DNA of 64,000 bases from Paenibacillus arenosi (GTDB taxonomy: Bacteria > Bacillota > Bacilli > Paenibacillales > Paenibacillaceae): positions 1 to 64,000 of the forward strand of contig NZ_JACYTN010000006.1 of NCBI RefSeq assembly GCF_014841135.1, written 5' to 3'. Of the stretch, positions 1-9,138 are shown piece after piece. The position numbers and the translations under genes were made by a program. The notes beneath the pieces were generated by a model. The model did not search any database, had not been told where the DNA came from, and was given only the letters and a program-made list of their open reading frames with translations. How positions within the stretch are numbered: the stretch's first letter is position 1; each line of letters begins with the position of its first letter.

Positions 1-810
1 ATCCGCATAGCGGACAAACCGCAACCCTCGTTCGCTTAGCTCTTTGTCCAAGTCATCTAGAAGAATATTCGCTAGCAACGGACTGAGTGGGCCCCCTTGG
101 GGTGTGCCCTCTTCTGTTTCTTCCAGAATCCCATTCACCATAACCCCTGCATTCAAATAGGCACGAATTAGCTTTAGGACACGCTTATCCGCCACTTTTC
201 GTGCTACCCTTGCCATGAGCATGTCATGGTTTACTCGGTCGAAAAATTTCGCTAAGTCCATGTCTACTACCCAGCGGCATCCTTCTTGCATGTAGCTCTG
301 AGCTTGTTTCACCGCATCATGCGCTCGCTTCCCAAGACGAAAGCCATAGCTATGCCTCGAGAAGCCTCTGTCGAAGATCGAGTTCATCACTTGCAGGAGG
401 GCTTGTTGGAGGAATCTGTCCATCACGGTTGGGATACCCAGTAGCCTCACACCGCCTCCGGGTTTGGGGATTTCCACCCGTCTGACTGGCATGGGTCTGT
501 ACGTTCCCTGTAGGAGTTCCACTTTCACTGCTTCCCAGTGTGTATTCAGGTAAGCCTGTAGATCTGCTACCGTTACACTGTCCACACCAGGCACTCCGCC
601 GTTCTGTACCACTCGCTTGTAGGCAAGTCTCAGGTTGTCTCCTTTGAGCATTCGTTCCAACAAGTCGTTATTCTCTTCGCGAGAGGAAACTTGGATTTGT
701 GCCGACGAAGAACTCGGCACTCCGGCATACCCTGACGGCTTCACCGCTTCTCTTTGCCGCAAGCTCTCTTGCGAGATATTCTGCTGTCTTTGCTCTTCAT
801 ACGAACGCAT
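1..810 (-). CDS. ltrA: Group II intron reverse transcriptase/maturase (partial)
   Basis: The intron-encoded protein copies intron RNA into DNA during retrohoming and helps splicing. The 270 residues present start at ATG 810, behind an AAGGAG site, and run to the window edge. They include the GGVPGVDSVTV region, the IPKPGGGVRLLGIPTV block, WVVDMDLAKFFDRVNHD (motif with the first catalytic Asp), EEGTPQGGPLSPLL and RFVRYAD, which breaks within the catalytic YADD box. The domain order is that of group II RTs, closest in style to class C enzymes. The maturase X domain is outside the window. No frameshift is visible, so the element may be intact. Confidence 0.93.
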   Translation of the reverse strand, partial: MRSYEEQRQQNISQESLRQREAVKPSGYAGVPSSSSAQIQVSSREENNDLLERMLKGDNLRLAYKRVVQNGGVPGVDSVTVADLQAYLNTHWEAVKVELLQGTYRPMPVRRVEIPKPGGGVRLLGIPTVMDRFLQQALLQVMNSIFDRGFSRHSYGFRLGKRAHDAVKQAQSYMQEGCRWVVDMDLAKFFDRVNHDMLMARVARKVADKRVLKLIRAYLNAGVMVNGILEETEEGTPQGGPLSPLLANILLDDLDKELSERGLRFVRYAD

Positions 811-1223
811 CGGTCCCCTCTCTCCTTTCGGTTCAGCCCTTCCGATTTCCGGCGTCCCGTACTCTCGTACTATGGCCTCTGCTGACTCCTGTGAATTCAG
901 CGCAACCTCGCGGTTGCGGTTACGAAGTTACTTCGCTTTTTTTTTCCCACAGGCCTCCCCAGATAAGAACGTCATCTTTCTGCCCGCAACCACTGGAGTC
1001 TACAAGGTTAGCCCTTGGCGACTTCGGATTTCATCATGTGTTGGTGACTCATCCTGCTAACCCTGCCTCAAATCCAGTTCGTGTACCTTGGCTCGTGCAT
1101 TTGCCTCCAGCTTCCTTCAGATTCTGCCTCACGACAGACACCCTTGCTCTTGGCTAACGGTAGGCGTTCGCCAGCCCCCGTTCGGGACTTTCACCCTAGA
1201 GATGACGCCCATGCTGGGCGTAC
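1..1223 (-). mobile_element. Group II intron (class C-like), 5' part, cut by the window edge
   Basis: On the minus strand a structured leader of about 410 bases precedes a reverse transcriptase ORF. The leader contains the group II-like stretch CTAGGGTGAAAGTCCC, and its probable 5' splice end is GTACG at 1223-1219, close to the GTGYG consensus. Just outside this end lies an intrinsic-terminator-like hairpin (1233-1259). Class C introns are known to insert next to terminator hairpins, so the position fits that class. Domain V and the 3' splice site lie outside the window, so the 5' boundary is approximate and the class is inferred from the protein type and the insertion context. Confidence 0.8.
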
Positions 1224-1232
1224 AACAACTCT

Positions 1233-1259
1233 AAGACAGCCCCTAAACTGGGCTGTCTT
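1233..1259 (+). terminator. Intrinsic terminator-like hairpin next to the intron
   Basis: A perfect 10-bp stem AAGACAGCCC/GGGCTGTCTT with a 7-base loop is followed by TTATTTATTTT on the plus strand. It probably ends a gene left of the window that is now separated from it by the intron. Confidence 0.75.
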
Positions 1260-1399
1260 TATTTATTTTCATCTGCTCGTCATACGGTACGAACGCCGTT
1301 ACAATTATTTGCCTAGTAATCATAATATAGGGTACATGACAAGACTAGGTTATCGTTTAGAAAAAACAACTTTGTGCATCACGACGGAGGTGATAACCA
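1260..1399 (+). promoter_or_regulatory. Upstream region of the manC glycosylation operon
   Basis: This 140-base gap lies between the terminator and manC. It holds CATAATATA at 1321-1329, which fits the CATAnnnTA -10 shape of sporulation sigma factors E and K. No convincing -35 element is seen. A sporulation-controlled promoter is therefore only a suggestion. Confidence 0.2.
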
Positions 1400-2449
1400 T
1401 TGAACATCGTTATCATGGCAGGTGGAAAAGGCATAAGATTCTGGCCTAAAAGCACCGAACATAAACCTAAGCAGTTCCTCCCCCTTTTATCCTCCCGAAC
1501 GCTGCTGCAAGAAACATACGCCAGATATCGACAGTGGCTCCCTGCATCACGTATATACGTAGCCACTACCCATGCCTATAGCGAACTTGTTATGGAACAG
1601 CTGCCTGAATGCGAGCCAGGTCAGCTTATTATCGAGCCATGCGCACGAGATACAGCTCCTTGTATCGCGTTAACAGCACTATTTTTTCTTCATCGCAATC
1701 AAGATGAGCCGCTTGCGATCGTCCCTTCCGATCAGCATGTACCTCAAGTCCATAAACTGCGAGATGCTCTTTATATCGCCACAAAGGAAGCCGACCACCA
1801 TCATAATGTAGTCATGCTTGGTCTCGTCCCAACAAGACCAGAGACAGGTTTCGGATACATTAAAGCAAATGAAGAGCTCTCCAGCAACGGATTATTCCCT
1901 GTAGCTTCCTTTATCGAAAAACCAGATCTCCCCACTGCTCAACAGCTCATTCATACACCTCGAACCTATTGGAACAGCGGTATTTTTGTATGGCGACCTT
2001 CCACGATCGCCTATTTAATGGAGCTGCATTGCCCATCAATCTGGAAGCCGCTAACTGAAACATATCCTTCAACCGATGAAATATATTCCCACCTCCCCAA
2101 GCTATCTGTGGACTATGCCATCATGGAGCATGCTTCTCAACTGTACGTATTGCCCGTCAATATGGAATGGGATGATGTAGGAACCTGGAATGCCGTAAAA
2201 CGCTATTATGATGAAGATGAAGCTGGAAATGTCGCACAAGGTAACATTCGCTCTCTTGATGCACACAACAATATTATTTTTTCGGATAAAGAAGCCATCG
2301 TCATCGGAGCTAGCGATCTTATTATTATTTCTACAGAAAATGGACTCCTCGTCTGCCATCAATCCGAAGAGCAGCGCATTAAGGAAGTTATGAAAGATAA
2401 GGACGTTTGGAAACACCATTCTATAAAAGAGGTGAAACCTTCTCCATGA
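1400..2449 (+). CDS. manC: Mannose-1-phosphate guanylyltransferase (GDP-mannose pyrophosphorylase)
   Basis: It makes GDP-mannose from GTP and mannose-1-phosphate in the cytoplasm, feeding mannose or deoxysugar glycans. The start is TTG at 1400, seven bases after CGGAGGTGA. The N-terminus [18 protein letters not shown] carries the nucleotidyltransferase GGxGxRFWP loop, and FIEKP (about residue 172) and WNSGIFVW are family signatures. At 349 residues it is the short type, without the phosphomannose isomerase domain of AlgA-like enzymes. The stop overlaps the next start by four bases (ATGA), so the two are translationally coupled. It heads a glycosyltransferase operon. Confidence 0.92.
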   Translation: MNIVIMAGGKGIRFWPKSTEHKPKQFLPLLSSRTLLQETYARYRQWLPASRIYVATTHAYSELVMEQLPECEPGQLIIEPCARDTAPCIALTALFFLHRNQDEPLAIVPSDQHVPQVHKLRDALYIATKEADHHHNVVMLGLVPTRPETGFGYIKANEELSSNGLFPVASFIEKPDLPTAQQLIHTPRTYWNSGIFVWRPSTIAYLMELHCPSIWKPLTETYPSTDEIYSHLPKLSVDYAIMEHASQLYVLPVNMEWDDVGTWNAVKRYYDEDEAGNVAQGNIRSLDAHNNIIFSDKEAIVIGASDLIIISTENGLLVCHQSEEQRIKEVMKDKDVWKHHSIKEVKPSP

Positions 2450-3396
2450 AAGCATTAATTACGGGAATTACAGGCTTCGCAGGCAGTCATTTGGCTGAAT
2501 ATTTACTTAGTCTTCAAGTTGAGGTCATCGGAACCGTTCGGAACCGCAGCCGCATGAATCATATTTCACACATCGAAGATAAAGTCCGCTTGCTTGAATG
2601 TGAGCTGCGCGATCCATTTTCTGTAGAAACGTTGCTAACTCAAGAAAAACCAGATTATATTTTTCATTTAGCAGCTCAAAGCTTTGTACCAACATCGTGG
2701 AACTCTCCGGCAGATACGATCTACAACAATGTAGCTGGACAGTTAAATATTTTCGAAACCGTTCGTCGATACCAATTGCCCACACGAATCCAAATCGCCT
2801 GCTCCAGCGAAGAATACGGGCATGTTGAAGCGCATGAAACACCAATAACGGAAGACAATCCACTCCGCCCTCTCAGTCCATATGCGGTAAGTAAAGCGGC
2901 TCAAGATTATTTAGCCTACCAATATTTCAAGAGCTATGACATTCACACGGTTCGCACAAGGACTTTTAACCATACTGGCCCAAGACGTGGAGAACAATTT
3001 GTCACCTCCAACTTCGCAAAGCAGATTGCCGAGATTGAGAAGGGGTTGCGTCCACCTACCGTGCATGTGGGGAACTTGCAAGCCAAGCGAGACTTCACAG
3101 ATGTCCGTGATGTTGTAAAAGCATATTGGCTCGCCTTAGAAAAAGGTGAAGCTGGAGAATGCTACAACATTGCTTCAGGTTCCTGCATTACGATTGAACA
3201 CATGCTTCACATGCTGCTTGATATGAGCGATGTAACGATTGATATTGTTCCCGACCCTGCCCGCATGCGGCCTTCTGATGTCGAGATTCTGCTTGGCGAT
3301 ACATCCCGCTTCGAGAAACAAACCGGATGGAAACCGCAAATCCCATTAGAGCAAACCTTGCATGATCTTCTTCAATATTGGCGTGAACGCGTCTGA
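2446..3396 (+). CDS. GDP-mannose-family short-chain dehydrogenase (GMD/RMD type)
   Basis: This is an extended SDR of 316 residues acting on a GDP-sugar. It has the NAD(P) loop GITGFAGSHL, SSEEYG, and YAVSK (YxxxK). FNHTGPRRGEQFV resembles GDP-mannose 4,6-dehydratase, whereas NFAKQIAEIE and VGNLQAKRDFTDVRDVV resemble GDP-6-deoxy-mannose reductase (Rmd, D-rhamnose route). I lean to Rmd-like but cannot separate the two by eye. ATG 2446 is chosen because it overlaps the manC stop (ATGA) and follows AGAGGTG. The next gene follows after 17 bases. Substrate supply from ManC is inferred from the pairing. Confidence 0.85.
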   Translation: MKALITGITGFAGSHLAEYLLSLQVEVIGTVRNRSRMNHISHIEDKVRLLECELRDPFSVETLLTQEKPDYIFHLAAQSFVPTSWNSPADTIYNNVAGQLNIFETVRRYQLPTRIQIACSSEEYGHVEAHETPITEDNPLRPLSPYAVSKAAQDYLAYQYFKSYDIHTVRTRTFNHTGPRRGEQFVTSNFAKQIAEIEKGLRPPTVHVGNLQAKRDFTDVRDVVKAYWLALEKGEAGECYNIASGSCITIEHMLHMLLDMSDVTIDIVPDPARMRPSDVEILLGDTSRFEKQTGWKPQIPLEQTLHDLLQYWRERV

Positions 3397-3413
3397 AAGG
3401 AGGCGGAGTCGCT

Positions 3414-5834
3414 TTGAGCACGGTTCGCAAACGATCCAAATCACGTATCAAAAAGAAATCGTCCAAGCGAAAAAAATCATTACAGAAAAAACAATTACGA
3501 AAGAAATCTACCCGTAAAAATCGCAGCAAAAAGTCAACCTCTACTGGCTTCCACACCAACAAAAGAAAAAAGCAAAATCGACGACTTCGTAAATCTAGAA
3601 ATGCAAGGCGACAATCGTCAGCACACACGATAGCTACCCCAGTGACAGAAGTTCAACATCAACATGTAGTTGAACCTATATCACCAACATCCAGTACACC
3701 TTCTAACACGAATGAAATACATTCCACTGCAACGAGCACAACCATTTCATCCAACGTAAATCCAACTGAATCTGGAACTGCCGTAACTGCCCCACTACCT
3801 GCTTCTGCTCCTTCAACAAATACTCAATCTGCACTCCAAACCGCTCATGCTGAACAGTTGCAAGCTTCCCGTGCAGCCACTGCGTCCCGACAGCCACCAC
3901 AAGCTGACATTCGATATACAACCTTTGCTCTTCAATCTCAACCTGATGATGCAATGACGGATCTCTTTCCTCTTTCATCTAAACATCTTGCCCGCCGCAT
4001 CACCGTCATCATTTTGGCGTGGAATGCGCTAGACTACACTCGTTCCTGCCTAGAAGCTATTCGCAGCAGCAGTGAGAACAATGCAATGATAGATGTTATC
4101 GTCCTCGACAATGGCAGTACAGATGGAACAGCTGACTACTTAAAGTCACAATCGTGGATTAAACCGATATTTTTAGACTATAATTCAGGATTTGTTGCAG
4201 GCAACAACATTGCGATCAAGCATGCTGATCCAAACAGCGATATCGTATTATTGAATAATGACATTAGAAACAGCCGCCCAGATTGGTTAAAACTGCTGCA
4301 AGAAACAGCTTTAAGCGCCGCTGATATCGGTATTGTTGGCTGCCGATTGCGAGGTAGCGATGGTTCGCTACATCATGCAGGCACCTATATTATGCCGGAC
4401 AATTTAATGGGTCAGCAGATTGGTGGATTGGAAACAGATGTAAGACAGTATGTGGATATTCGGGATGTGCAAGGTATCGTATTCGCCTGCGCCTATATTA
4501 AACGTGAGTTATTGAATAAGATTGGCCCTCTAGACAGTGATTACTTCTCCTACTTCGATGACACAGACTACTGCTATAAATCTTGGTACGCTGGGTATCG
4601 TGTTGTCTATGATGGCAGATTAACGATGCTGCACCACCACAATACTTCCACGCGTGTTAATGGAGTCGACTTCTGGGAAATGTACGAAAAATCCCAGAGC
4701 GTGTTCCGCTCAAAGTGGCAAGAGAAGCTATTTGCCAAGTACAAAACAGGCATCACTTGGCGATCCGTTGTTAATTTGCCTCTGTTCGGATACGCAGAAT
4801 CCTCCCGCAACTTTATGAATGCCTTGGAGCAGCAAAATGTTATGGTTTCGTATCGATATGTATACGGGCCTGGCTCACCAATAGAATTGGAGGAGCCAGC
4901 TGAATCAACAGATATGCGAATTCAAATCTATCAGCAGCGTCAAGAAAGCTTGTCTAATCCGGGCATCGTATACGGGCAAGGAGATGCCTTCTTACGGAAC
5001 CCGAATAAATACAAAATTGGATTCACGATGCTGGAAGTAGATGGCTTGCCAAATGAATGGATACGCCAAAGCAACGCGATGAACGAAGTCTGGGTACCTT
5101 CTTCGTTTAACATGTATGCCTTCAGAGAAAGTGGTGTACACGTCCCTATTCACGTAATGCCATTAGGTGTAGATACACAATATTTCCACCCACATGTCAA
5201 CTTCAATCGCTTCTCACCTTCCTATACGTTTTTAAGTGTATTCGAATGGGGGGAACGCAAGGCACCAGAACTCCTATTCCGAGCTTTCCGCGATGCCTTC
5301 CAGCCGCATGACGATGTTCATCTCGTATGTAAGATAACGAACAACGACACTAGCATCGATATCGCGAGTGAAATTCGCAAGCTTAACCTAGGCGTGATAG
5401 CTGAAAAAATAACGTTCATTTATAATCAACGAATTCCTTCCCACCAAATGGGGAGTCTATATCGTTCCGCCGATTGCTTCGTGCTCCCAACACGCGGAGA
5501 AGGTTGGGGGATGCCCATTATGGAAGCGATGGCTTGCGGTTTACCCGTTATTACGACGGATTGGAGTGCACCAACGAGCTTCATGAACGAAAATAATGCT
5601 TTCCCCATTCCTGTTCGTCGCCTTATTCCTGCAGAAGCACGCTGTATTTACTATGAAGGTCTGAATTGGGCTGATCCAGACTACGATCATCTCGTCTATG
5701 TGATGCGCTATGTATACAATAACCGTGCAGCAGCTCAAGAAATAGGCGCTAAAGCTGCGAAGCAAATTGCAGAGCGATGGACATGGCATCACGCCGCTGC
5801 TCGAATAAAATCACGCCTGGAACAGTTAAGCTAA
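3414..5834 (+). CDS. Two-domain glycosyltransferase (GT2 + GT4) with basic N-terminal tail
   Basis: Starting at TTG 3414 behind AAAGGAGGCGG, this 806-residue protein has three parts. Residues 1-70 are an extremely Lys/Arg/Ser-rich tail, followed by a Ser/Thr/Pro/Ala linker to about 190. A GT2 domain follows (ITVIILAWNALDYTRS, VLDNGSTDGT, LLNNDI, FSYFDDTDYCYK). From about 446 there is a GT-B (GT4-like) domain with ADCFVLPTRGEGWGMPIMEA and CGLPVITT. There is no membrane segment or signal peptide. The two active sites probably add two sugars in succession to one acceptor. The acceptor is unknown; spore-surface or cell-surface glycan is inferred from the family and the manC linkage. Confidence 0.88.
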   Translation: MSTVRKRSKSRIKKKSSKRKKSLQKKQLRKKSTRKNRSKKSTSTGFHTNKRKKQNRRLRKSRNARRQSSAHTIATPVTEVQHQHVVEPISPTSSTPSNTNEIHSTATSTTISSNVNPTESGTAVTAPLPASAPSTNTQSALQTAHAEQLQASRAATASRQPPQADIRYTTFALQSQPDDAMTDLFPLSSKHLARRITVIILAWNALDYTRSCLEAIRSSSENNAMIDVIVLDNGSTDGTADYLKSQSWIKPIFLDYNSGFVAGNNIAIKHADPNSDIVLLNNDIRNSRPDWLKLLQETALSAADIGIVGCRLRGSDGSLHHAGTYIMPDNLMGQQIGGLETDVRQYVDIRDVQGIVFACAYIKRELLNKIGPLDSDYFSYFDDTDYCYKSWYAGYRVVYDGRLTMLHHHNTSTRVNGVDFWEMYEKSQSVFRSKWQEKLFAKYKTGITWRSVVNLPLFGYAESSRNFMNALEQQNVMVSYRYVYGPGSPIELEEPAESTDMRIQIYQQRQESLSNPGIVYGQGDAFLRNPNKYKIGFTMLEVDGLPNEWIRQSNAMNEVWVPSSFNMYAFRESGVHVPIHVMPLGVDTQYFHPHVNFNRFSPSYTFLSVFEWGERKAPELLFRAFRDAFQPHDDVHLVCKITNNDTSIDIASEIRKLNLGVIAEKITFIYNQRIPSHQMGSLYRSADCFVLPTRGEGWGMPIMEAMACGLPVITTDWSAPTSFMNENNAFPIPVRRLIPAEARCIYYEGLNWADPDYDHLVYVMRYVYNNRAAAQEIGAKAAKQIAERWTWHHAAARIKSRLEQLS

Positions 5835-5863
5835 TACTCCCACGGAAAGGAGATTGCTTCCCT

Positions 5864-7387
5864 ATGAAAACGGACACTCAACATACAACTCGGCCCACTA
5901 AATCTCGTAAATCGACAGGAGCAACCCAACGCCGTAAGCGTAAATTAAAAGGCAAGTTTGCCTCAACTCAGTCTCGCTCTCGATCGTCATCCAAGTTAAC
6001 TGCTCGACGCAAACAAGAGCGAAAAGCAAAGAAAGCTCGACACACAAAGAAATCTAAACATCGTACACGTGTCAAACGATATGTGAGCAGTACATTCAAT
6101 GAACTACGCGCTGTCAAAGCGCTGGATAGAGAAAAGAAAAGCAAACTCCACGCGTTACAGGCGGAAGCTCCACCACTCCCTTCACCTTCAACGGTAGAAG
6201 GTGCACCCATATCGAGCACGAACGACACCTTCTTACACGAACCTATTCTGTTACCAGAACAAGAACCCCCTCAATCAACCAAGCAGACATTAGGTGTGAA
6301 TCTATTCGGATTTTGCTATGCCGAGATGGGTATAGGTCAGGCGTTAAGACTTGGGGCAATGGCATGCTCTGAGGCAGGCGTTCCGACTACCCTCCACAAC
6401 TATCCTTTATTAAAGACAACGAGACAACAAGATTATTCGCTGCTAGGGAAACTAGCCGAAGCGCCTAAGTATGGAGTCAATCTTGTTTATTTCAATCCTG
6501 ATATTTTGGAGCAAGTGATCTCCTATTTCTCTCAAGATACCTTTAGGTCAAAATACACAATAGGCTATTGGCACTGGGAGCTACCTGTTGCACCTCCTGA
6601 ATTCGATGCTGCTTTCAAGCATGTCAATGAAATATGGGTTCCTTCTGAGTTCGTACGTGCAGCCATCGCTGAGCGCTCTCCTGTGCCTGTATATACAATG
6701 CCGCATGGAATTACTACAGAGCCTTTATCTCCTTACAACAGAAGTAGCTTTGGCATCCCTGAAGATCACACGGTCTTCTTGACCATGTTCGATACGTACA
6801 GTATTACAGAACGTAAAAATCCAGCTGCAGTTATCCATGCCTTTAACAGCGCATTCCAATATGACGAGAAAGTGCATCTTGTTATTAAAGGACTTTGTCC
6901 AGAGAACGGGAATGAGAGCTATCAACAGCTAGAACAGATTGTAAAAGGTCATCCGCAAATGACGCTGCTTACAGAGCCTTTATCTAGACAGGAGACGTTG
7001 TCGCTCATCGCATGCAGCGATGCTTATGTATCCCTTCATCGTGCTGAAGGGTTCGGTCTATGCTGCGCAGAGGCCATGATGCTCGGTAAGCCGGTCATCG
7101 CGACGAACTGGTCAGGCAATACAGAATATATGACAGCAGACAACAGTTACCTCGTTCCTTTTTCATTAACTGCTATTACAAACAACTATGGGCCATATAC
7201 AGCTGGTCAAATGTGGGCAGAACCTTCTGTCGTTGAAGCTGCACGTTATATGCGTACGATTCACGATCTCCCTAATAACGCCCGCTCGATAGGCGCCAAG
7301 GCTCAAGCCGATATGCAGCAGCATTACAGCTTGTCTGCAGCAGGCAATAGAATGCGGCAGCGTTTAGAGCAAATTATCCAATCCTAG
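5864..7387 (+). CDS. GT4-type glycosyltransferase with basic N-terminal tail
   Basis: ATG 5864 sits behind AAAGGAG and gives 507 residues. Residues 1-85 form a second Lys/Arg-rich tail (RKRKLKGK, ARRKQERKAKKARHTKKSK). From about 140 (LGVNLFGFCYAEMGIGQALR) a GT-B fold runs to the end, with GYWHWELP, PHGI and the C-terminal HRAEGFGLCCAEAMMLGKPVIAT block holding the donor-binding Glu. Its catalytic half resembles the GT4 half of the preceding gene, so the pair likely works on the same glycan. It is the last gene of the operon, ending just before a strong terminator. Confidence 0.88.
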   Translation: MKTDTQHTTRPTKSRKSTGATQRRKRKLKGKFASTQSRSRSSSKLTARRKQERKAKKARHTKKSKHRTRVKRYVSSTFNELRAVKALDREKKSKLHALQAEAPPLPSPSTVEGAPISSTNDTFLHEPILLPEQEPPQSTKQTLGVNLFGFCYAEMGIGQALRLGAMACSEAGVPTTLHNYPLLKTTRQQDYSLLGKLAEAPKYGVNLVYFNPDILEQVISYFSQDTFRSKYTIGYWHWELPVAPPEFDAAFKHVNEIWVPSEFVRAAIAERSPVPVYTMPHGITTEPLSPYNRSSFGIPEDHTVFLTMFDTYSITERKNPAAVIHAFNSAFQYDEKVHLVIKGLCPENGNESYQQLEQIVKGHPQMTLLTEPLSRQETLSLIACSDAYVSLHRAEGFGLCCAEAMMLGKPVIATNWSGNTEYMTADNSYLVPFSLTAITNNYGPYTAGQMWAEPSVVEAARYMRTIHDLPNNARSIGAKAQADMQQHYSLSAAGNRMRQRLEQIIQS

Positions 7388-7405
7388 TCATGTTGAAAAT
7401 GTAAC

Positions 7406-7456
7406 AAGAGAAGAGGCTATCCCGACCACTAGTGCGAAGGGATAGCCTCTTCTCTT
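7406..7456. terminator. Bidirectional intrinsic terminator
   Basis: A perfect 18-bp stem (7406-7423 with 7439-7456) around a 15-base loop separates the convergent glycosyltransferase and FkbM genes. Confidence 0.85.
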
Positions 7457-7487
7457 ACCTTTACATATTTGGTAAATACCATAACTA

Positions 7488-8264
7488 TTAAACAATTCCC
7501 CACAAATCACACAGCTGACGACCATCTGCAAACATTCGTTGCAAATCCGCATACTGATGAACAGGAACAATTGAACCATCGAAGTTGATTACACTCAATC
7601 GTGGACACAACTGTTTTAACGCGTTATACAGCTGCTCCGGGTCTTCTCCAAAAATATTGCGCTGCGCATCAGGATTGAATTCAATTAACACATGAGGGCG
7701 AAGCTGACGAAGCAAGTTCTCCGCTCCTCTTAACACTCTCGTCTCGGCGCCTTCAACATCTATTTTAATACAGTCAAGTCGGTGTAAATTAGCTTGCTTC
7801 ATCCAATCATCAAGCTTTACACAAGGGACAATTTCTTGAATACCATGACGAGAATGAGGGGTTGTAATATGAGACCATCCTCCCCCGAAGTCAACATAAG
7901 AGAAGGTAAGCTCTATATTTTCGTCATAAGCGCCAGCCTGTATCGGTACAATATTGTGCAATTGATTATGATGCACATTAAATGATAAATAACGATAATT
8001 ATGCGCAGAAGGTTCAAAGGCATACACTTTACCCTGCTTTGCCTGATGTGCCATCGCAATCGAGATGGCTCCCAAGTTCGCTCCTACATCCATACAAACC
8101 GCATCCACTGCTATATACTTCTGTATCCATCTCATAAGATGGGGCTCATAATAACCGTTAGCCTGTTCGACCCCTTGTAAGATGGCATCTGCCTGATTTG
8201 AAGTTAGTACATACGCTTTATCTTCATCAGGTATACGAAGCAATGTTGTCTTTACATGCTGCAT
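7488..8264 (-). CDS. FkbM-family SAM-dependent methyltransferase
   Basis: This is a Rossmann-fold methyltransferase of 258 residues, probably O-methylating a sugar or other small hydroxyl acceptor. The SAM-binding region is VCMDVGANLGAISIAM with the acidic VYAFEPS at the second strand. CIKIDVEGAETRVLRG and PHVLIEFNP are FkbM hallmarks. ATG 8264 was chosen because GAAAGGAG lies just upstream; an in-frame codon further upstream has no such site. It is convergent with the glycosyltransferase operon, and a role in capping or decorating the same glycan is inferred from position only. Confidence 0.87.
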   Translation of the reverse strand: MQHVKTTLLRIPDEDKAYVLTSNQADAILQGVEQANGYYEPHLMRWIQKYIAVDAVCMDVGANLGAISIAMAHQAKQGKVYAFEPSAHNYRYLSFNVHHNQLHNIVPIQAGAYDENIELTFSYVDFGGGWSHITTPHSRHGIQEIVPCVKLDDWMKQANLHRLDCIKIDVEGAETRVLRGAENLLRQLRPHVLIEFNPDAQRNIFGEDPEQLYNALKQLCPRLSVINFDGSIVPVHQYADLQRMFADGRQLCDLWGIV

Positions 8265-8485
8265 AGCACAGCTCCTTTCAATTTTGTTCAAGAAAACGCT
8301 CATCTTTGTCAGCTTGCTTATAGCTTCAGGCATTTCTTTGGCATTTCCTATTGTATGCACAGCAACTCCAATAAGGCCCTGGCAGATTCATTCTCCACAG
8401 TTGCCCCGCCTGTCCACACCAACCAAGATCAGCATGCATACATAATGGATAAGAGAGATGTTAGTAGCTAGAAAGGAGGCTGCTT

Positions 8486-9130
8486 ATGCATGCAGAACGA
8501 TGTTCTGGATCCTATAACGCAGTGATCAGTCTTGGTTCCAACTGCCTTCCTGCCATACAACTAGAAAGAAATGGCCTACGGCGCTTTACAGGGCCCATTG
8601 ATTGGATGGACTCCAAACATACACCTGCCATCATAGAGCTTATTCATAATCACTTTGATCATTTTTTGTATAAACCTCATTTACAATCACTTGGTATATT
8701 AAACGATTTTGTGCTCATCCAAGATAATCGCTATCAAGTCATCGTCGTACATGATTTTCCTGTGTCCAATAATGATGAACACCATTGGAATAGTTATCCT
8801 GAAGTTGTTGACAAAGTAACTCGCCGTATCCAGCGATTATATCAATACATGGAACGCAGTGATCGGTTGCTCTTTATACGTACTGATACGACAATGAACG
8901 ATGCGCTTTTGCTAGAACAGGAGCTTCGGAGCCACGTTAAAAAAGAGTTTCACTTGCTTATTGTTAATCATGAAAATGTGGGCACCCTCTCCCCATTACA
9001 TTGGCCTCTCGTATACGGAACAGCCTTTGCTCTTCCAAAAAATAATGATATTTGGAATGATAATGATGCCCACTGGAAGACACTGCTGCAAGGAGTAAAA
9101 ATAGTGCCCTCTAGAAAATTCACAAACTAA
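8486..9130 (+). CDS. DUF1796 family protein (putative papain-like cysteine peptidase)
   Basis: The 214-residue product begins with NAVISLGSNCLPAIQLERNGLRRFTGPIDWM, the conserved DUF1796 opening with its Cys (SLGSNC), and has HWNSYPEV and LLFIRTDT further on. The family is described as papain-like, with no firmly known substrate, and often lies beside glycosyltransferases in Firmicutes surface-glycan loci, as here. Start ATG 8486 follows AAAGGAGGC. No signal peptide is visible, so it is probably cytoplasmic. Confidence 0.8.
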   Translation: MHAERCSGSYNAVISLGSNCLPAIQLERNGLRRFTGPIDWMDSKHTPAIIELIHNHFDHFLYKPHLQSLGILNDFVLIQDNRYQVIVVHDFPVSNNDEHHWNSYPEVVDKVTRRIQRLYQYMERSDRLLFIRTDTTMNDALLLEQELRSHVKKEFHLLIVNHENVGTLSPLHWPLVYGTAFALPKNNDIWNDNDAHWKTLLQGVKIVPSRKFTN

Positions 9131-9138
9131 TAACTTCG

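Noticed and set aside
635-1157. Plus-strand frames across the group II intron leader
   Set aside because: They overlie structured intron RNA and the start of the reverse transcriptase on the other strand, and have no ribosome site.
7388-7579. Minus-strand 63-codon frame over the terminator
   Set aside because: It covers the perfect 18-bp hairpin and overlaps the FkbM gene end in another frame.
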